From the NCBI RefSeq assembly GCF_040115645.1, contig NC_089546.1:496001-560000 (forward strand): DNA of 64,000 nucleotides. Direction: 5' to 3'. Below the pieces are notes generated by a model that saw only the letters and a program-made list of their open reading frames with translations, was not told the DNA's origin and made no database searches. Each line of letters opens with the position of its first letter. Within the stretch, counting starts at the first letter, position 1. This DNA comes from Euwallacea fornicatus. Taxonomy: Eukaryota; Arthropoda; Insecta; Coleoptera; Curculionidae. Positions 1-11,009 of this stretch are shown here, piece by piece. The translations under genes and the position numbers were made by a program.

Positions 1-485
1 ATTCCTTAAACTTTGAAGAGACAAATGCTTTGTCAGCAATTATCGTCTTTGACTTGCCAAACTTTTGAAATACTTTTCTCAACGCTAGGACAGTATATTC
101 CAACTTTTTATTACGAATTGGACAGAAGATATTATATTTTGAATAGGCATCGACGATCACTAGGATATGCGTACATTGATCGGATTTCACTACGGGACCA
201 GCATGATCAATGTGACATGTCTCAAAGAGCTTAGTAGCCTTTTCACCCAACTGATATAAACTAACTTTCTTGCCAGTGTGACTTTTACTTATTGTGCAAA
301 CTCGGCAATTTTTAATATATTTTTTAACGTTTGACTCATTCTTGGCCAGAGAGTTCCGTCTTTAGTCTTGTTATTGCCTTTTCCCAGCCTACACGAGCGG
401 CATCGTCATGAAAAGTTTTCATAACCAGTAACTTACCGGCAACTGGTAGAAAACGCCGAAGGCCATTGTCGTTTTTAGTTGGTTT
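1..485 (-). pseudogene. pol: Gypsy A integrase, zinc-binding and start of catalytic core, broken
   Basis: Translated on the minus strand below position 485 this stretch gives an H2C2-like zinc domain ending in NCRVCTISKSHTG and then HIDHAGPV, which holds the first catalytic aspartate of a retroviral-type integrase. Several in-frame stops interrupt it, and the remaining core (second Asp, Glu) would lie partly in stop-rich sequence and partly beyond the left edge. Integrase would insert the cDNA copy into the host chromosome. It follows the RNase H of the same element without a gap. Confidence 0.7.
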
Positions 486-1116
486 TTACGTTATGTAAAA
501 AACCAATCCATCCTTGATCTGAAATCCATCTTGTAATTTGTTATGCTGTTGTTGACAAAAAGAGTCGTCTGATTGAAATTCTTTTATAGTTTTTGGTTGC
601 TTCAATGCTTTACGTTTAAATTTTACTGGAAGGGTTGTTGGATTTCGACTCATGTTGTCAACGTGTCCCATTCTGCATCCTGGTCGATATTCAACACTAA
701 AATTGAAATTCTATAGCCTACCCACCATCTGGCCACTCTTGGATGTAAGTTTTTCTTGAGGGCTGAGGCTCGTACTAAGTTACAGGCAGTGTGGACAGTA
801 AATGGGATACCATACAAGTACACCCTAAAATGTTCTGCACCTTCCATAATAGCAAGAGTCTCCAAATCGTAAGAGTGATATTTTGCCTCGTATTGGGTAG
901 TTTTCCTACTGAAATAAGCAACCTGATAGGATACTCCTTTTTCTCTCTGCATCAGAGCAGCAGCAATTCCCACAGCACTAGCATCTGTGTGCAGTTCTGT
1001 AGATAGGTCTAGGTCAAATATTTTCAGGATTGGTCGTGTCGTTAGTTTGGATATTATTTCTTTCCGAATACTTTCTTGCACATTGCCCCACTCAAAAGGA
1101 ACATTTTTTTGAAGCA
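486..1116 (-). pseudogene. pol: Gypsy A RNase H and start of integrase
   Basis: The minus-strand reading shows a Gypsy RNase H: FDLDLSTELHTDASAVGIAA with the catalytic Asp, then YHSYDLETLAI with the catalytic Glu, and at the end GHVDNMSRNP, the usual close of RNase H in this clade. The first residues of the open frame, above 1121, are not Gypsy: they are translated from the end of the BEL LTR. The domain strips the RNA strand during reverse transcription. The frame is open across RNase H but shifts near 660. Confidence 0.85.
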
Positions 1117-1121
1117 ATTGG

Positions 1122-1406
1122 TATTGGGGAGTGGACTGTATTTTGGCATGGATTGTGGTTATTAAAAAGTCCGGCGGGGTATTTTCAACTCGAACACATT
1201 TTGTTTTTTCCAAGACAAGCTTAAAAACTAATACAGAGTTTCAAGACATGTATTGACGATATATATTATGGTATTCCCCCTTCCCAGAGAAGTTCTATTA
1301 TTTCTGCCCTCACCTCCGGCGCTACCAGCACCGGAACCGACATAAGTCAGGTTGACAACGGGGCGCGGGAGTTTTGAATCTAATAGAACCCATGGGATTC
1401 TAAACA
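1122..1406 (-). repeat. BEL 1 3' LTR, 285 bp
   Basis: The LTR on the minus strand begins TGTTTAGAATCC and ends CCCCAATA next to the ATTGG target duplication. Positions 1194-1406 match the surviving 5' LTR (5186-5398) with few differences; the last 72 bases (1122-1193) have no partner because the 5' LTR is cut there. Confidence 0.88.
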
Positions 1407-1582
1407 TACTCCCGCCCGTTGAAAGGATGGCTTTCAACCAAAGGAAACCACGCAATTCGACTAAAGTCAAACAAATCACTTAAACTAGACTTAAGATATG
1501 TACAAATTTTAGACATTTAAATTAAAGACAAAGGCGCGTAAGGCATTCTAAGAATATTTGGATAGATTAGGGAGACGTTTCA

Positions 1583-4500
1583 CTACTCCTCTTCGGCCTG
1601 AGAGGGGAACGGGCATAGGCGCGCCATTGCTCGTCGGATTGTCCCCTTTTTGGTGCGCAGCGTGACTACCTGTACGACGCCATCTTTGCCTGGGTGCAGT
1701 TCGGATATGTTACCCAGCTGCCACTGCATGGGGGGTGAATGATCCTCTTTGATCAAGACTAAGGCGCCTTCGCGAACATTGTGTCCTTCCCGCCTCCATT
1801 TGACTCGCCCCTGAAGTTCGGAGATGTATTCCTTGGACCAGCTGGTCCAGAAATTTTGCTGGATTTGTTGGATCCACTGGTGACTGGAGAGACGTCTTTC
1901 TGGCAGATGGAGGATGTTCGGGTCTGGAACGGCCGTAAATGACCACCCGATCAGAAGATGAGAGGGTGTCAGTGGCGGTAAATCGAGAGAATCAATGGAA
2001 AGAGGAGTGAGGGGACGGGAATTCAGGATGGCAGTTATTTGAGCCAATAGAGTATACAATTCTTCGAAAGTTAATAAAGCATTATCCGCTACTCGTTTCA
2101 AGTGGTATTTTGCTGATTTCACCCCTGCCTCCCAGAGGCCGCCGAAATGGGGGGAGTAAGCTAGAATGAATTTCCAGTTGAATTGCGCCTTCGCCAAGGC
2201 GCAGGTCAAGTGAGACTCTTCGTTTTCCAGGAACTGCCCGAGTTCCCGAAGCTCCGAGTTTGCACCCACAAAATTGGTACCATTATCGGACCTTATCACG
2301 CTAGGCATGCCCCATCGGGAGGCAAAACGCCTTAAGGACATTATGAACGACTCGGTAGTTAAATCGGGCACCAATTCGAGGTGGATAGCTCTGCTAGCAA
2401 AGCATATGAATATTGCCACATAGCATTTTGAGGTGCCGTACCCACGGCCCTTCCGGTCTTTTATATTGAAGGGGCCGGCGTAATCAACGCCGGTGATGGA
2501 AAAGGCAGCATTTGGAGTGACTCGATCGTAGGGCAAGTGTCTCATTAGAGGGGGCACTGACTTGGGATTTGCTTTAAAGCACGGCACGCAATTACGTACA
2601 ACTTTCCTAGCAAAATTTCTACCACCTAACGCCCAGTATTTTTCGCGAATATTTGCCAAAAGCGTTTACGGACCCACATGAAGGAGGCGCTTGTGCTTGT
2701 CGATGAAAATCAACTAGGTGAGCGGATGTTTAACTGGAAGAATCTGGAGATGGTGCTTATCGAAATCAAAATCAGAATTTTCCAATCTCCCGCCGACTCG
2801 GAGCACTCCCCTTGGATCCATAAAGGGATTGAGGTTACTCAGAGGGCTCTTGGAAGGCATACGCTGTTTTTTGGGCAGGACCTCGATTTCCTTTTGAAAA
2901 CATTGAGCCTGAGTGACTCGAATCAAGTGATGCATGGCTTCGTATATTTCCTCGATGCTAGAAAGCAGCAACGCACCCACGTTTTTCGCGTATCTTGTGC
3001 GTTTGATAAACCGCCAGACATAAGCCATGACGCGTCTCAACCTAGGAAGGGATGAAAAACGCTCGAAGGGTATAATAGCAGAGTGCTCTTGCACTGATAC
3101 TGAGACGGTTTGGGGGGCTTTCATCTCCAATTCGCTTGAATTGGGCCGACCTGCTTCTGAGAATTTGAGATTGGGAGAGGCTAGCCAGGATGGGCCCGTC
3201 CACTACTGAGTCGAGTCCTTTAATGCGCGGGGACTCACACCTTGCGATAGCAAATCAGCGGGATTCTCTTGAGACACCACATGGTGCCATTCCGCTGGGG
3301 ACGACAGAGACTGTATCTCTGCAACTCGATGGCGGACACAAGTCTTAAGACTCGAGGGCTCAAGCCTTATCCAAGTAAGGACAATAGTGGAATCACACCA
3401 GTCAAACTTACCGGTGATAGAAAGGTTGATGGACTTGACGACAGCATTCATCAATCTTGGAGAGAGCTGAGCTGCGCACAGCTTTAATCTTGGAATCGTG
3501 AGGGAGCTCACTGGAGCCACTCTGGATTTTGCGCAAAGCAAGTGAGAGACAAAGGTTCCTCGAACATTGATAGAACAGATATAGATTGCGGCTCTATATG
3601 CTCTTTCACTCGCGTCGTAGAATACGTGAATTTCGAACACGGAGGAGTCGACGCTGCTGACGAATCGAGGGACTGCAATACGATTAATTTGAGGTACTTC
3701 CTGAATAAAGGTATGCCACGGAACTGATAAATCTGGGGGCAATTTTTCGTCCCAGTCGATCTCTTTTCGCCACAATTGCTGAAGCAGGGTCTTTGCATTG
3801 ACGGTACATGGATCCAGAATGCCGAGCGGATCAAAGATTTTAGCGATGATTGAAAGCATCGCACGTTTAGTGTACTCCTTGACAGCGGGCTGCTCTGCCA
3901 AGTTGTAAGTTAAATTATCCTCTTGGCTATTCCACGATAAGCCTAGAGTTTTCACGGTCTTGTTTGCGCCCAGATCAATGGTATGGCAAGGTAGCTCGGC
4001 ATTAAAGGTCGTTGATTGTTCGATGATCCGCGGATCATTCGAAATCCATTTTCGAAGCGGAAAACCAACTGAGGATAGGATTTGAGACACGTCTGCGCAA
4101 ATTTGGACGGCCTTAGGGATTGAATTGACTCCATATAGAAAATCATCGACGTAAAAGGAAGTTCGAATAGCTTCAGCAGTTTCGGGGTGCGATTCTTGAA
4201 CTTCATCAGCGACCTGAAAAAGGCAGCGAATCGCAAGGAACGAACTCAAGGTTAGCCCATACGTCACTGTATTGAGCTCATACCTTTCCACTGGCTGGGT
4301 TGGATCCGCTCTCCAAAGGATTCTTTGGAGCGAACGCTGCTGAGGTTCAACGAGGATCTGTCGATACATCATGGAAACATCAGCTCCCACCACATAGGAG
4401 TAAATTCTGAACCTCAGCATTGCGGAAAATAGTTCTGCCTGAATCGTTGGCCCAGTCATGTGTACATCATTAATAGAAATGCCAGTAGATGTAACAGCGG

Positions 4501-5191
4501 ATCCATCAAAGACTACGCGGAGTTTAGTAGTCAGGCTGTCCGTTTTCAGGACCCCATGATGAGGCAAATAGTAAACGTGCTTCGGAGGTTGAACTTCATC
4601 GACCACTTTGGTCATGTGACCAAAATTGAGATAGTCTTGCATGAATTTGACGTACATGTCCTTTAACGTGGGATTGCGTTCGAATTTTCTTTCCATGGCG
4701 AAAAATCGTCGTTCGGCTTGTTCAAAGGATTCTCCTAGGGAATCTAGAGACCCTTTGAACGGAATTGTAACAATGAACCGATCATTTTCATCCTCTCGGA
4801 TGGTTTCCGAAAATATTTTTTCGCACGCTCGCTCTTCGCTGGAAAGGGCTGGGAATTGGGGACATTCCTCAATTTCCCAAAAATTTTTTAGAACAAGATT
4901 CAAGTTGGTGTCCATTGGGTTGGAAATTGTAGCAAGGTTGCAAAGGGTAGAATTCCCTACTGGATTTATATATGGAAACTTTCCGGAGATAACATAACCC
5001 AATTTTGTTTTATGCAAGTACGAATATTTTTGGGATTCCTTGCAAAATAGGTCCCAAAACAAATCAACGCCGATAATCATATCGATTGGTTTGGGCTTAT
5101 GAAAGTTGGGATCGGCGAGCCGAATGTTTTTGGGGAGGTCAAAACCTTTCAGATCCATGGGTTCGACTGGGATATTTTGTTGGGGACACAT
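1583..5191 (-). pseudogene. pol: BEL 1 pol: protease end, RT, RNase H, integrase; three stops
   Basis: One continuous minus-strand frame carries the end of a BEL-type aspartic protease (PIDMIIGVDLFWD), reverse transcriptase with YVDDFLYG in the catalytic loop, RNase H, an H2C2 zinc region and a DDE integrase (GVDYAGP, RSDNGTNFV, FGGLWEAGVKS). In-frame stops lie at 3203-3205, 2714-2716 and 2666-2668; the three open pieces are all in the same phase, so these are nonsense changes and not frameshifts. The apparent start at 5191 is not a real start: it falls at the deletion junction with the 5' LTR. Non-functional. Confidence 0.9.
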
Positions 5192-5398
5192 TTTGTTTTT
5201 TCTAAGACAAGCTTAAAAACTAATACAGAGTTGCAAGACGTGTATTGACAATATATATTATGGTATTCCCCCTTCCCAGAGAAGTTCTATTATTTCTGCC
5301 CTCACCTCCGGCGCTACCAGTACCGGAACCGACATAAGTCAGGTTGACAACGGGGCGCGGGAGTTTTGAATCTAATAGAACCCATGGGATTCTAAACA
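5186..5398 (-). repeat. BEL 1 5' LTR, 3' part deleted
   Basis: Matches 1194-1406 of the 3' LTR. On the minus strand the two copies agree up to ...AAAATGTGT and then part: the 3' LTR continues to its true end while this copy enters protease coding sequence. A deletion joining LTR to pol, perhaps at this short stretch, explains the loss of 72 bp of LTR together with gag. Confidence 0.88.
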
Positions 5399-5403
5399 AT
5401 TGG

Positions 5404-6230
5404 CTTATCGGGGCAGTTAATATAGAGAATCCTTTTATAAACCCCCTAAAGTACCCAGTAAGACCCATAAACTGTCGGAGACCCTTAATGTCTTTTGGAG
5501 GGCAAGTCTTGGTAAGAGCCTCAATTTTCCGATGACTAGATTTGATCGTTCCATTTCCAACTATAGTGCCCAAATATTCGATTTCAGAAGCCAAAAATGT
5601 GCATTTTTCCCAATTCAGAGTAAATCCAGCCTTTATGAGTTCTCCTAAAACTTGTCGTAGATTGTTGAGTCCTTTCTCAATTGTTTCTGAGGCAATCGTA
5701 ACATCATCCAAATAAACTTGCGCTATACTGTCCTTTAGTTTGCCCAAGGCCTTATTAATTGCCCTTTGGTAGCAAGCTGGTGCATTCGCGAACCCGAATG
5801 GCATAAGGTTGTATTCGTAGTGACCATCGGGTGTTACGAAGACATTGAATTGTCGAAAGAATACCTTAATCTCGATTTGGTGAAAACCGGATTTCATATC
5901 AAGAACCGTAAAATATAGTTTTTTCCAAATGCATCAAACTGATCATGCAAGTTTGGCAAAGGAAAACGATCTTTGACAGCTTTAGAATTTATCGCCCTGT
6001 AATCGACACACAACCTCAACGATCCATCTTTCTTTTTTACAAGGACAATAGGACTCGTGTATTGTGACGAACTTTCTCGAATTATGCGTTCATTTAGTAA
6101 ATCGTCTACAATTTTTTTTAGTTGTATACGCTCAGCATATGCTAGTCGACGTGGTCGGAAAGCTACAGGGGTGCTATCATTTAACTTAATGCACAGTTTT
6201 CCGGTAGTTATTACTGAAGGACGTTGAGTC
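5404..6230 (-). pseudogene. pol: Gypsy A reverse transcriptase, broken
   Basis: The frame 5897-5404 shows Gypsy RT motifs: KSGFHQIEI, LMPFGFANAPACYQ and VYLDDVTIAS (catalytic YLDD), then the thumb and GLTGYFRGFIKGFS connection. The N-terminal fingers are readable between about 5905 and 6230 in another phase, so a frameshift lies near 5905. At 5399-5403 the coding sequence stops at the BEL target duplication; residues read beyond it (below 5399) come from the BEL LTR. Confidence 0.85.
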
Positions 6231-6706
6231 TAAACCTCTCCCAAAATTTTATCCAATACTATTTGTTGCCGCTCGTTCAGTCCTGACACCTGGAAATTCG
6301 GTATGATGGAGATTCGAGTTGGTAGAACCGTGCTAAGCCGAAGGTCAATGCCATGATTTCTACGGACGATCTCCAATCCTTCGTGACGTATAACATCCCA
6401 CCCTATAAGGGCATTCACTTCGGGAATTGTAAAATTATTAACAACTAAAAAGTCTATTTCAATAGTTGCTTCCTGAAGGCTGACAAGTAGTACACATCTT
6501 CCCAAAACATGAACTCTTCCATTGGCCAGTCTAGCCAAAGTCATGTCATAGGGCACTAGATTTCCATTTACTCGTCGAATAACATGTTCATGAATAATGG
6601 AAGCGTCAACTCCACTACCCACCATATACGAAAAGGATTCAGACTTGCCATAGCTCGTGACTATGGTTCTAGGCATAATAGTACACCTCTGTATATTGAC
6701 ACGCAA
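6230..6706 (-). pseudogene. pol: Gypsy A aspartic protease, active site degenerate
   Basis: The 158-residue open frame has the layout of a retropepsin: YMVGSGVDASII where the family has an Asp-Ser/Thr-Gly triad, and a later VNALIGWDVI that fits the conserved C-terminal strand (ILGxD). The catalytic Asp is replaced by Gly, so the enzyme would be inactive. It sits between the CCHC knuckle and the reverse transcriptase, as expected for Gypsy. Confidence 0.7.
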
Positions 6707-7597
6707 TGCTTTTGGTTTTCCATTTTTTTTTCGGAAGCTATTTTCTTCGTGGCCGCTCCTTTTACAAAAAGTTCATTCAACAGCAGACTTCTTAGAGATG
6801 TTTACGCCATTAGTCTTTGATTCCGAAAGGAGATGGCGACAATTTTCTTTCTTGTGGCCTGTTTTCTCGCAATTGTAGCATTTGCCACTAAGCGCATTAT
6901 ACGTCGCTTAAGAAACGCTGAATCCGTATTAAGATCCATGGCAGATTTTCGTTTTAGTGCTTCGTGACGCCTTAGCATCATCATCAGCTCAGCTTCATTA
7001 GAGGGATTTTGCAAGCGAACACTTTCAAAAACAGAATTGCAATTAATTTCTTCTATTACAATAGATAAAACTTTTTCCCACGGCAATTGAGCATGAAAGC
7101 GGTATAACTCCCGTATTTTGGTTCTTGCAAATTCGCTGAACGTCTCAAATTGCGGGCATCGTATTTCTTAATCTTTCTTAAATTTATTGCCCCACGACTC
7201 ATGGTCTGAAAATGAGCTTAGTAAATCGACTTCAAACGTTTCCCAATCCCTAGACAAGGGGGCCCATCCCTCATAGAACACGATTGACTTCACTTAACCA
7301 CTCTTGCATGGGATAATTAGTTTTCTTCGGGTCAAAGGAAACAAAATCAAAACTCAATGGTTCTCTCACCTGGGTTAGGACAGTCGGAGTTGTAACATTT
7401 TCTTCACTTACAGCAGTGGTGGTGGATTTTAATTTAGACACTTCAACAATCAAACTCTGCAACGTCGTTTGCATACTCATCAACGTAGAATCCAATAAAT
7501 TATTTGCATCTCCTATCTCCGCTGCACTACCATTCTCTCTTGAAGTGTTTTAGCTCTCGTCATTGTTTTCAGCACTAAATTTATCGTTTTCTGACAT
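6707..7597 (-). pseudogene. gag: Gypsy A gag with one CCHC knuckle, broken
   Basis: A likely start codon is at 7597-7595 (MSENDKFSAENND), but a TAA at 7550-7552 is codon 16. After it the frame is open to 7271 (coiled-coil-like segment MQTTLQSLIVEVSKL), then shifts. A CCHC zinc knuckle, CYNCEKTGHKKENC, is readable near 6845-6890 in a different phase from the open frame 7086-6802. Gag would form the particle shell and bind genomic RNA through the knuckle. At least two frame changes and one stop make it non-functional. Confidence 0.72.
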
Positions 7598-7665
7598 GTT
7601 CGCCACTTCTACAAATTCCGGCAGTATCAATCTTTTGTCAAACACGCGGTTTATCCCACTTCTGA

Positions 7666-7965
7666 TGTTAGAAAGCATGTAAAAATTAAACACTTTGTCC
7701 CATTAACATCACACTTTATTTTGCACTTTCTTTCTTAAAGTCAACACAAAGAAAAAAATATTAGGCCCAGAGATCCGAATCAAAATCAAAATCCTGACTA
7801 AACCATTTCTATCTTCTCTTCATAAAGGAAAATAATCCCAGGCCGTGTTTATATTAACATCATTAATATCAGGTTGCACACTGAGCCAACGGTCCAGTGT
7901 GATAAATCAGGAAAATAAGGTCTATTTGTGCTGTTTTATTGATAAAACATCTAATTACTCTAACA
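7666..7965 (-). repeat. Gypsy A 5' LTR, about 300 bp
   Basis: The segment starts TGTTAGA and ends TCTAACA on the plus strand, a perfect 7-bp inverted terminus with TG...CA ends. Directly inside it on the minus strand comes TCAGAAGTGGGAT (about 7652-7665), placed and shaped like a primer-binding site complementary to a tRNA 3' end (tRNA-Leu-like PBSs of this form are known in insect Gypsy families). No second LTR is available to confirm the borders. Its outer end abuts the TA of the neighbouring Tc1. Confidence 0.65.
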
Positions 7966-7969
7966 TATA

Positions 7970-9560
7970 CAGTCAGTCACGAAAGTATTCGAACAAAATA
8001 AAAATTAATATAATATGGTTAATAACTACACATATGGCAAATTAAATTATTCTATGAAAAAGTGAATGTGTATAGACACTTAAGAAAGCAAATGGTTATA
8101 AAAAGTATAAATTTGTTCAAACGATATTTGAAACAATCATCATTTTGCACCATAAAAGTATTCGAACACAATTGAAGTAATTTATATTTGACCTATTAAT
8201 ATTTAGTAGGGCCTCCATTTGCTGCAATTACAGCTTCCAGACGACGTGGCATGGACTCAACCAGGTTTTGGGTAACTTCGGCATTAATGGAGTTCCAAGA
8301 TTCTAAGATACATTCTCTCAAACTTTCCTTAGAGGTGATACAATAAACTCTAAGCCTTTTTTCGACATCATCCCACAAATGTTCGATGGGATTCATATCG
8401 GGGCTTTGTGGTGGAGTTGCTAATAAGTGTGGATTGTTATAAATCAACCAAGTTTTAACTATGTGCGATGTGTGCTTAGGATCATTGTCTTGTTGGAACC
8501 AATAATCCTCAGGCAGTCCTAACTTTCTAACACTATCTTTTAAATTATCTTTTAGAATCTGCAGATATTTCATTTTATCCATTATTCTATCTATAAAAAC
8601 AATATTTCCAACACCACTTGCACTCATATACCCCCACACCATAACCGAGCTACCCCCGTGTACTACAGTTGCACGTAAATTTCTCGAATCCAGTTTCGTA
8701 TTCTTTTTCCTCCACACTTTTTGATGTCCATCACATCCAAACACATTATACTTGCTTTCATCCGAAAAAAGGATTTTATTCCAAAAGGAGTTGTCCTTGA
8801 ATAAGTACTGTTTTGCAAAGTTTAGACGTTTTTTCGGTTCTTCTGGTTGATGAACGGCTTACTCCTGAGAACTCTACCATGAATGTCATTATTTCGTAAC
8901 AAACGTCTACATAATTCTGGATGTACGTCTTTTCCGAACTGTGTTAAAACATATCCGGCTAATTTTGGAGCAGAAAGAAAAGGATTTTTTCTGTTTTCAC
9001 GCAAAACCATTGTTTCCTCACGTTTCGTCAACTTCTTTGGTCTTCCTGATCGACGTTTGTTAATAATATTTCCCTCTGTCCTATTTTTTTTCAAGATGTA
9101 TGAGATAGTTGATTTAGTTCTGTTTAATAAAAGAGAAATTTCTGCTTGTTTTTTTCCTTTGTTATGCCATTTTAAAATTAATTCTCGTTCACGCGCCGTG
9201 GTTTCATTTCTTTTGTTTGCCATTTTCATAAACAATACACTAAAGTGGTAAATGATATTTAACTGTTAAATTTGTAATGTTAACTGATAAATATTTGTGA
9301 ATTGTGGTCAAAATGATACCTGCAGGCTATTTTTTTCCCTTCTAAAAATTTTATCTACAAAATGTTCGAATACTTTTGTGGTTCAAAGTACACAATATTC
9401 CAAATTGCGCTTAAACAAAATGGTTTTAAAAAAAGTTTTTGTTTATTTATTTATATATATGGATCCTCTTCTTCATAGAATAATTTAATTTGCCGTATGT
9501 GTACTTATTAACAATATTATATTGATTTATATTTTGTTCGAATACTTTCGTGACTGACTG
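7970..9560 (-). mobile_element. Tc1-like DNA transposon a, complete ends
   Basis: A 1,591-bp element flanked by TA on both sides (7968-7969, 9561-9562). The ends CAGTCAGTCACGAAAG are perfect inverts and the similarity runs inward about 90 bp on each side. A related block (AAAGTATTCGAACA) is repeated inside each arm near 8155 and 9365, the IR/DR layout that transposases of this group bind twice per end. It contains a single DD34E transposase gene on the minus strand. It lies between Gypsy A and the decayed integrase at 9563 and appears to have landed in the latter. Confidence 0.93.
8196..9235 (-). pseudogene. Tc1-like transposase a, DD34E, one frameshift
   Basis: The N-terminal half (9235-8822) has the paired helix-turn-helix region, with a first start MFMKM and a better one at MANKRNETT, and the GRPKK AT-hook-like motif between the two HTH units. 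The C-terminal half (8744-8196) has the catalytic core: QQDNDPKHTS with the second Asp and, 34 residues on, the Glu in DMNPIEHLWD, i.e. DD34E. The halves are in different phases; the frame breaks in an A-run near 8822-8828. The first catalytic Asp falls in the gap, readable just above 8744. Cut-and-paste transposition would need this protein. Confidence 0.9.
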
Positions 9561-9562
9561 TA

Positions 9563-10420
9563 TGGGTTTGTCTGGCGGATACTCTTTTAGATCTTCTCTT
9601 TTCATTTCTTTTAAAAATAATTCGTTCCTTGATTGACTGGTTCCTGTCAGCTATTTTATTATATAGTTCGCGACAATTATCTTTTGTGATTTTAAATGTA
9701 GTTTGAAATAATTGTGTGGTCAACTAAATCAAATGGACCTACACTATTCAAGTGTCCTTTAACTACCTCGAATGGGCTAAATTTAGGAGAGCTGTGAATC
9801 GAATTACTATGTCCCAATATTGCTCGTTTCATAACTTGTTCCGAATTGAGTGCTTCATTTGTTTCCTTAAGACATCGATAATGCTCAACTGTGGTCGAAT
9901 GAAACCTTTTAATTCATGAATTTGAGATATTGTTCTTTGAAGTGGTATAATGTAATTCTATTTTGTAAACTTTACAAAAGTCTTCGATATCAAAGTTTTT
10001 AAATTCGGATCCTCTGTCACATGTGATTTTGAGAGGTAATCCATGATGTGTGATAAAATTTAGTAATCCTTCAACAACCAAGATGTCTGTTAAACTATCC
10101 AATAAATACGCTTGCGCATATCTGGAACAGGCATCTATTATTGTTAAAAATGCTTTGTTTTCATTTTTGAAAGTATCTATGTGGATATGTTCGAAAGGTT
10201 TGGAAGTAATGAGCGTTAGATTGAATTTGATGACTGGTAGGTCTCGATCATATTTATTCTTTTCAAAAATCTTACAATTATTGACAAAATTCTCTATATT
10301 CTCATCCATGTTTGGCCATTAGAATTTCCTTGCTAGGGCAAGTTTCATTTCAGTTATACCTCTATGGCAAGTTTTAGTATTATGATACCAATCAAGTTTT
10401 TTTACTTGATCTTCATGCTA
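9563..10420 (-). pseudogene. pol: Errantivirus-like 1 integrase, broken
   Basis: The open part 10309-9914 carries the end of the zinc domain and catalytic core: HIDTFKNENKAFLTIID with the first Asp and HGLPLKITCDRGSEFKN with the second. In the zinc domain the second Cys of the CxxC pair is Phe (NCKIFEKNKYDR). The third acidic position follows a stop (near 9912) and the C-terminal domain continues to 9563, where it is cut by Tc1-a. The apparent 68-residue frame 9723-9517 is this C terminus running into the Tc1 inverted repeat. Confidence 0.8.
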
Positions 10421-11005
10421 TAATCTGTCCTCGCACATTTTTACACACTGTACAAACTTGAAGGAAGAATTTAAGAAGGTATTCGGCATAGCTACAGTGA
10501 AAATGTCTCCTAATTGAGGGTCTTTAAATAATAAGGTATAACGGCATCTAGGATTGATATATTCTTTAACAAATTGAATAATTCCATTAATTAGGTTATT
10601 TGTTGGAAGCAAAACATAGAAGCGAGTGTTACCAAAGATATTCTCCTTCCGACATTTTATTTCTGAGCTTTCGCCTATCGTGATTATGACTTGATTTTTA
10701 TATCCATTAAGGGTTCGTTCCGTAATGAGTAGATTGAAAAGAGGATTTTCTAATGCGCTATGAACGGTCTTTAAATCATCATCTAAATCAATATTTTGTT
10801 TTTGTGTATTCGTGGGATGTAATATTTGTACGGAAAATACTTCCTTAGCATTGATTTTGTTATTAGTTGGTCTGATCTGTATGTCGGATATAATATTTAT
10901 TCCTCCCGATTCCATTTGGCCTAAGACTTCACTGACAGTTTGTTTATTCAACTCTGGATAATTTTCTATGTTTTGTTCGTTTTCAAATTCTCCAAAAACG
11001 AACTG
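10418..11005 (-). pseudogene. pol: Errantivirus-like 1 linker between RNase H and integrase
   Basis: A 177-residue open frame (10951-10418), open further to about 11005. It has the pattern of the poorly conserved tether between RNase H and integrase of errantivirus Pol, including VHSALENPLFNLLITERTLN. No catalytic motif is expected here. It ends at a stop just before the integrase zinc domain, and its upstream side is interrupted by the LTR-like insert at 11010. Confidence 0.65.
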
Positions 11006-11009
11006 ATAT

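Larger units (their letters stand above)
1122..5398 (-). mobile_element. BEL/Pao retrotransposon 1, gag deleted, inserted in Gypsy A
   Basis: A 4,277-bp element flanked by the direct repeat ATTGG (1117-1121, 5399-5403), a 5-bp target duplication. The 3' LTR (1122-1406) is preceded on the minus strand by a purine-rich tract containing GGGCGGGAGTA, the expected polypurine tract. The 5' LTR survives only as 5186-5398 and runs straight into protease sequence, so the primer-binding site, gag and the start of pol are gone. The remaining pol is one reading frame with three stops. Its position between RT and RNase H of Gypsy A shows it is the younger of the two. Confidence 0.92.
1..7965 (-). mobile_element. 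Ty3/Gypsy LTR retrotransposon A, 3' end outside window, split by a BEL element
   Basis: Read on the minus strand, the order is 5' LTR (7666-7965), leader, gag (from 7597), CCHC knuckle (near 6880), protease (6706-6230), reverse transcriptase (about 6200-5404), then after a 4.3-kb BEL insertion RNase H (1116-650) and integrase (650-1). This PR-RT-RH-IN order is that of Gypsy elements. The ATTGG target duplication of the BEL element (1117-1121 and 5399-5403) joins the two halves exactly at the RT/RNase H connection. The 3' end lies beyond the left edge, so the second LTR cannot be compared. Stops and frameshifts run through gag, protease, RT and integrase: a dead copy. Confidence 0.88.

Noticed and set aside
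1228..1479. An 83-residue frame repeated almost identically near 5220-5400
   Set aside because: It is a translation of the BEL 1 LTR and adjoining 3' sequence, present twice because the LTR is.
9517..9723. A 68-residue basic open frame
   Set aside because: Its first part is the C terminus of the errantivirus-like integrase and its end is the Tc1-a inverted repeat.
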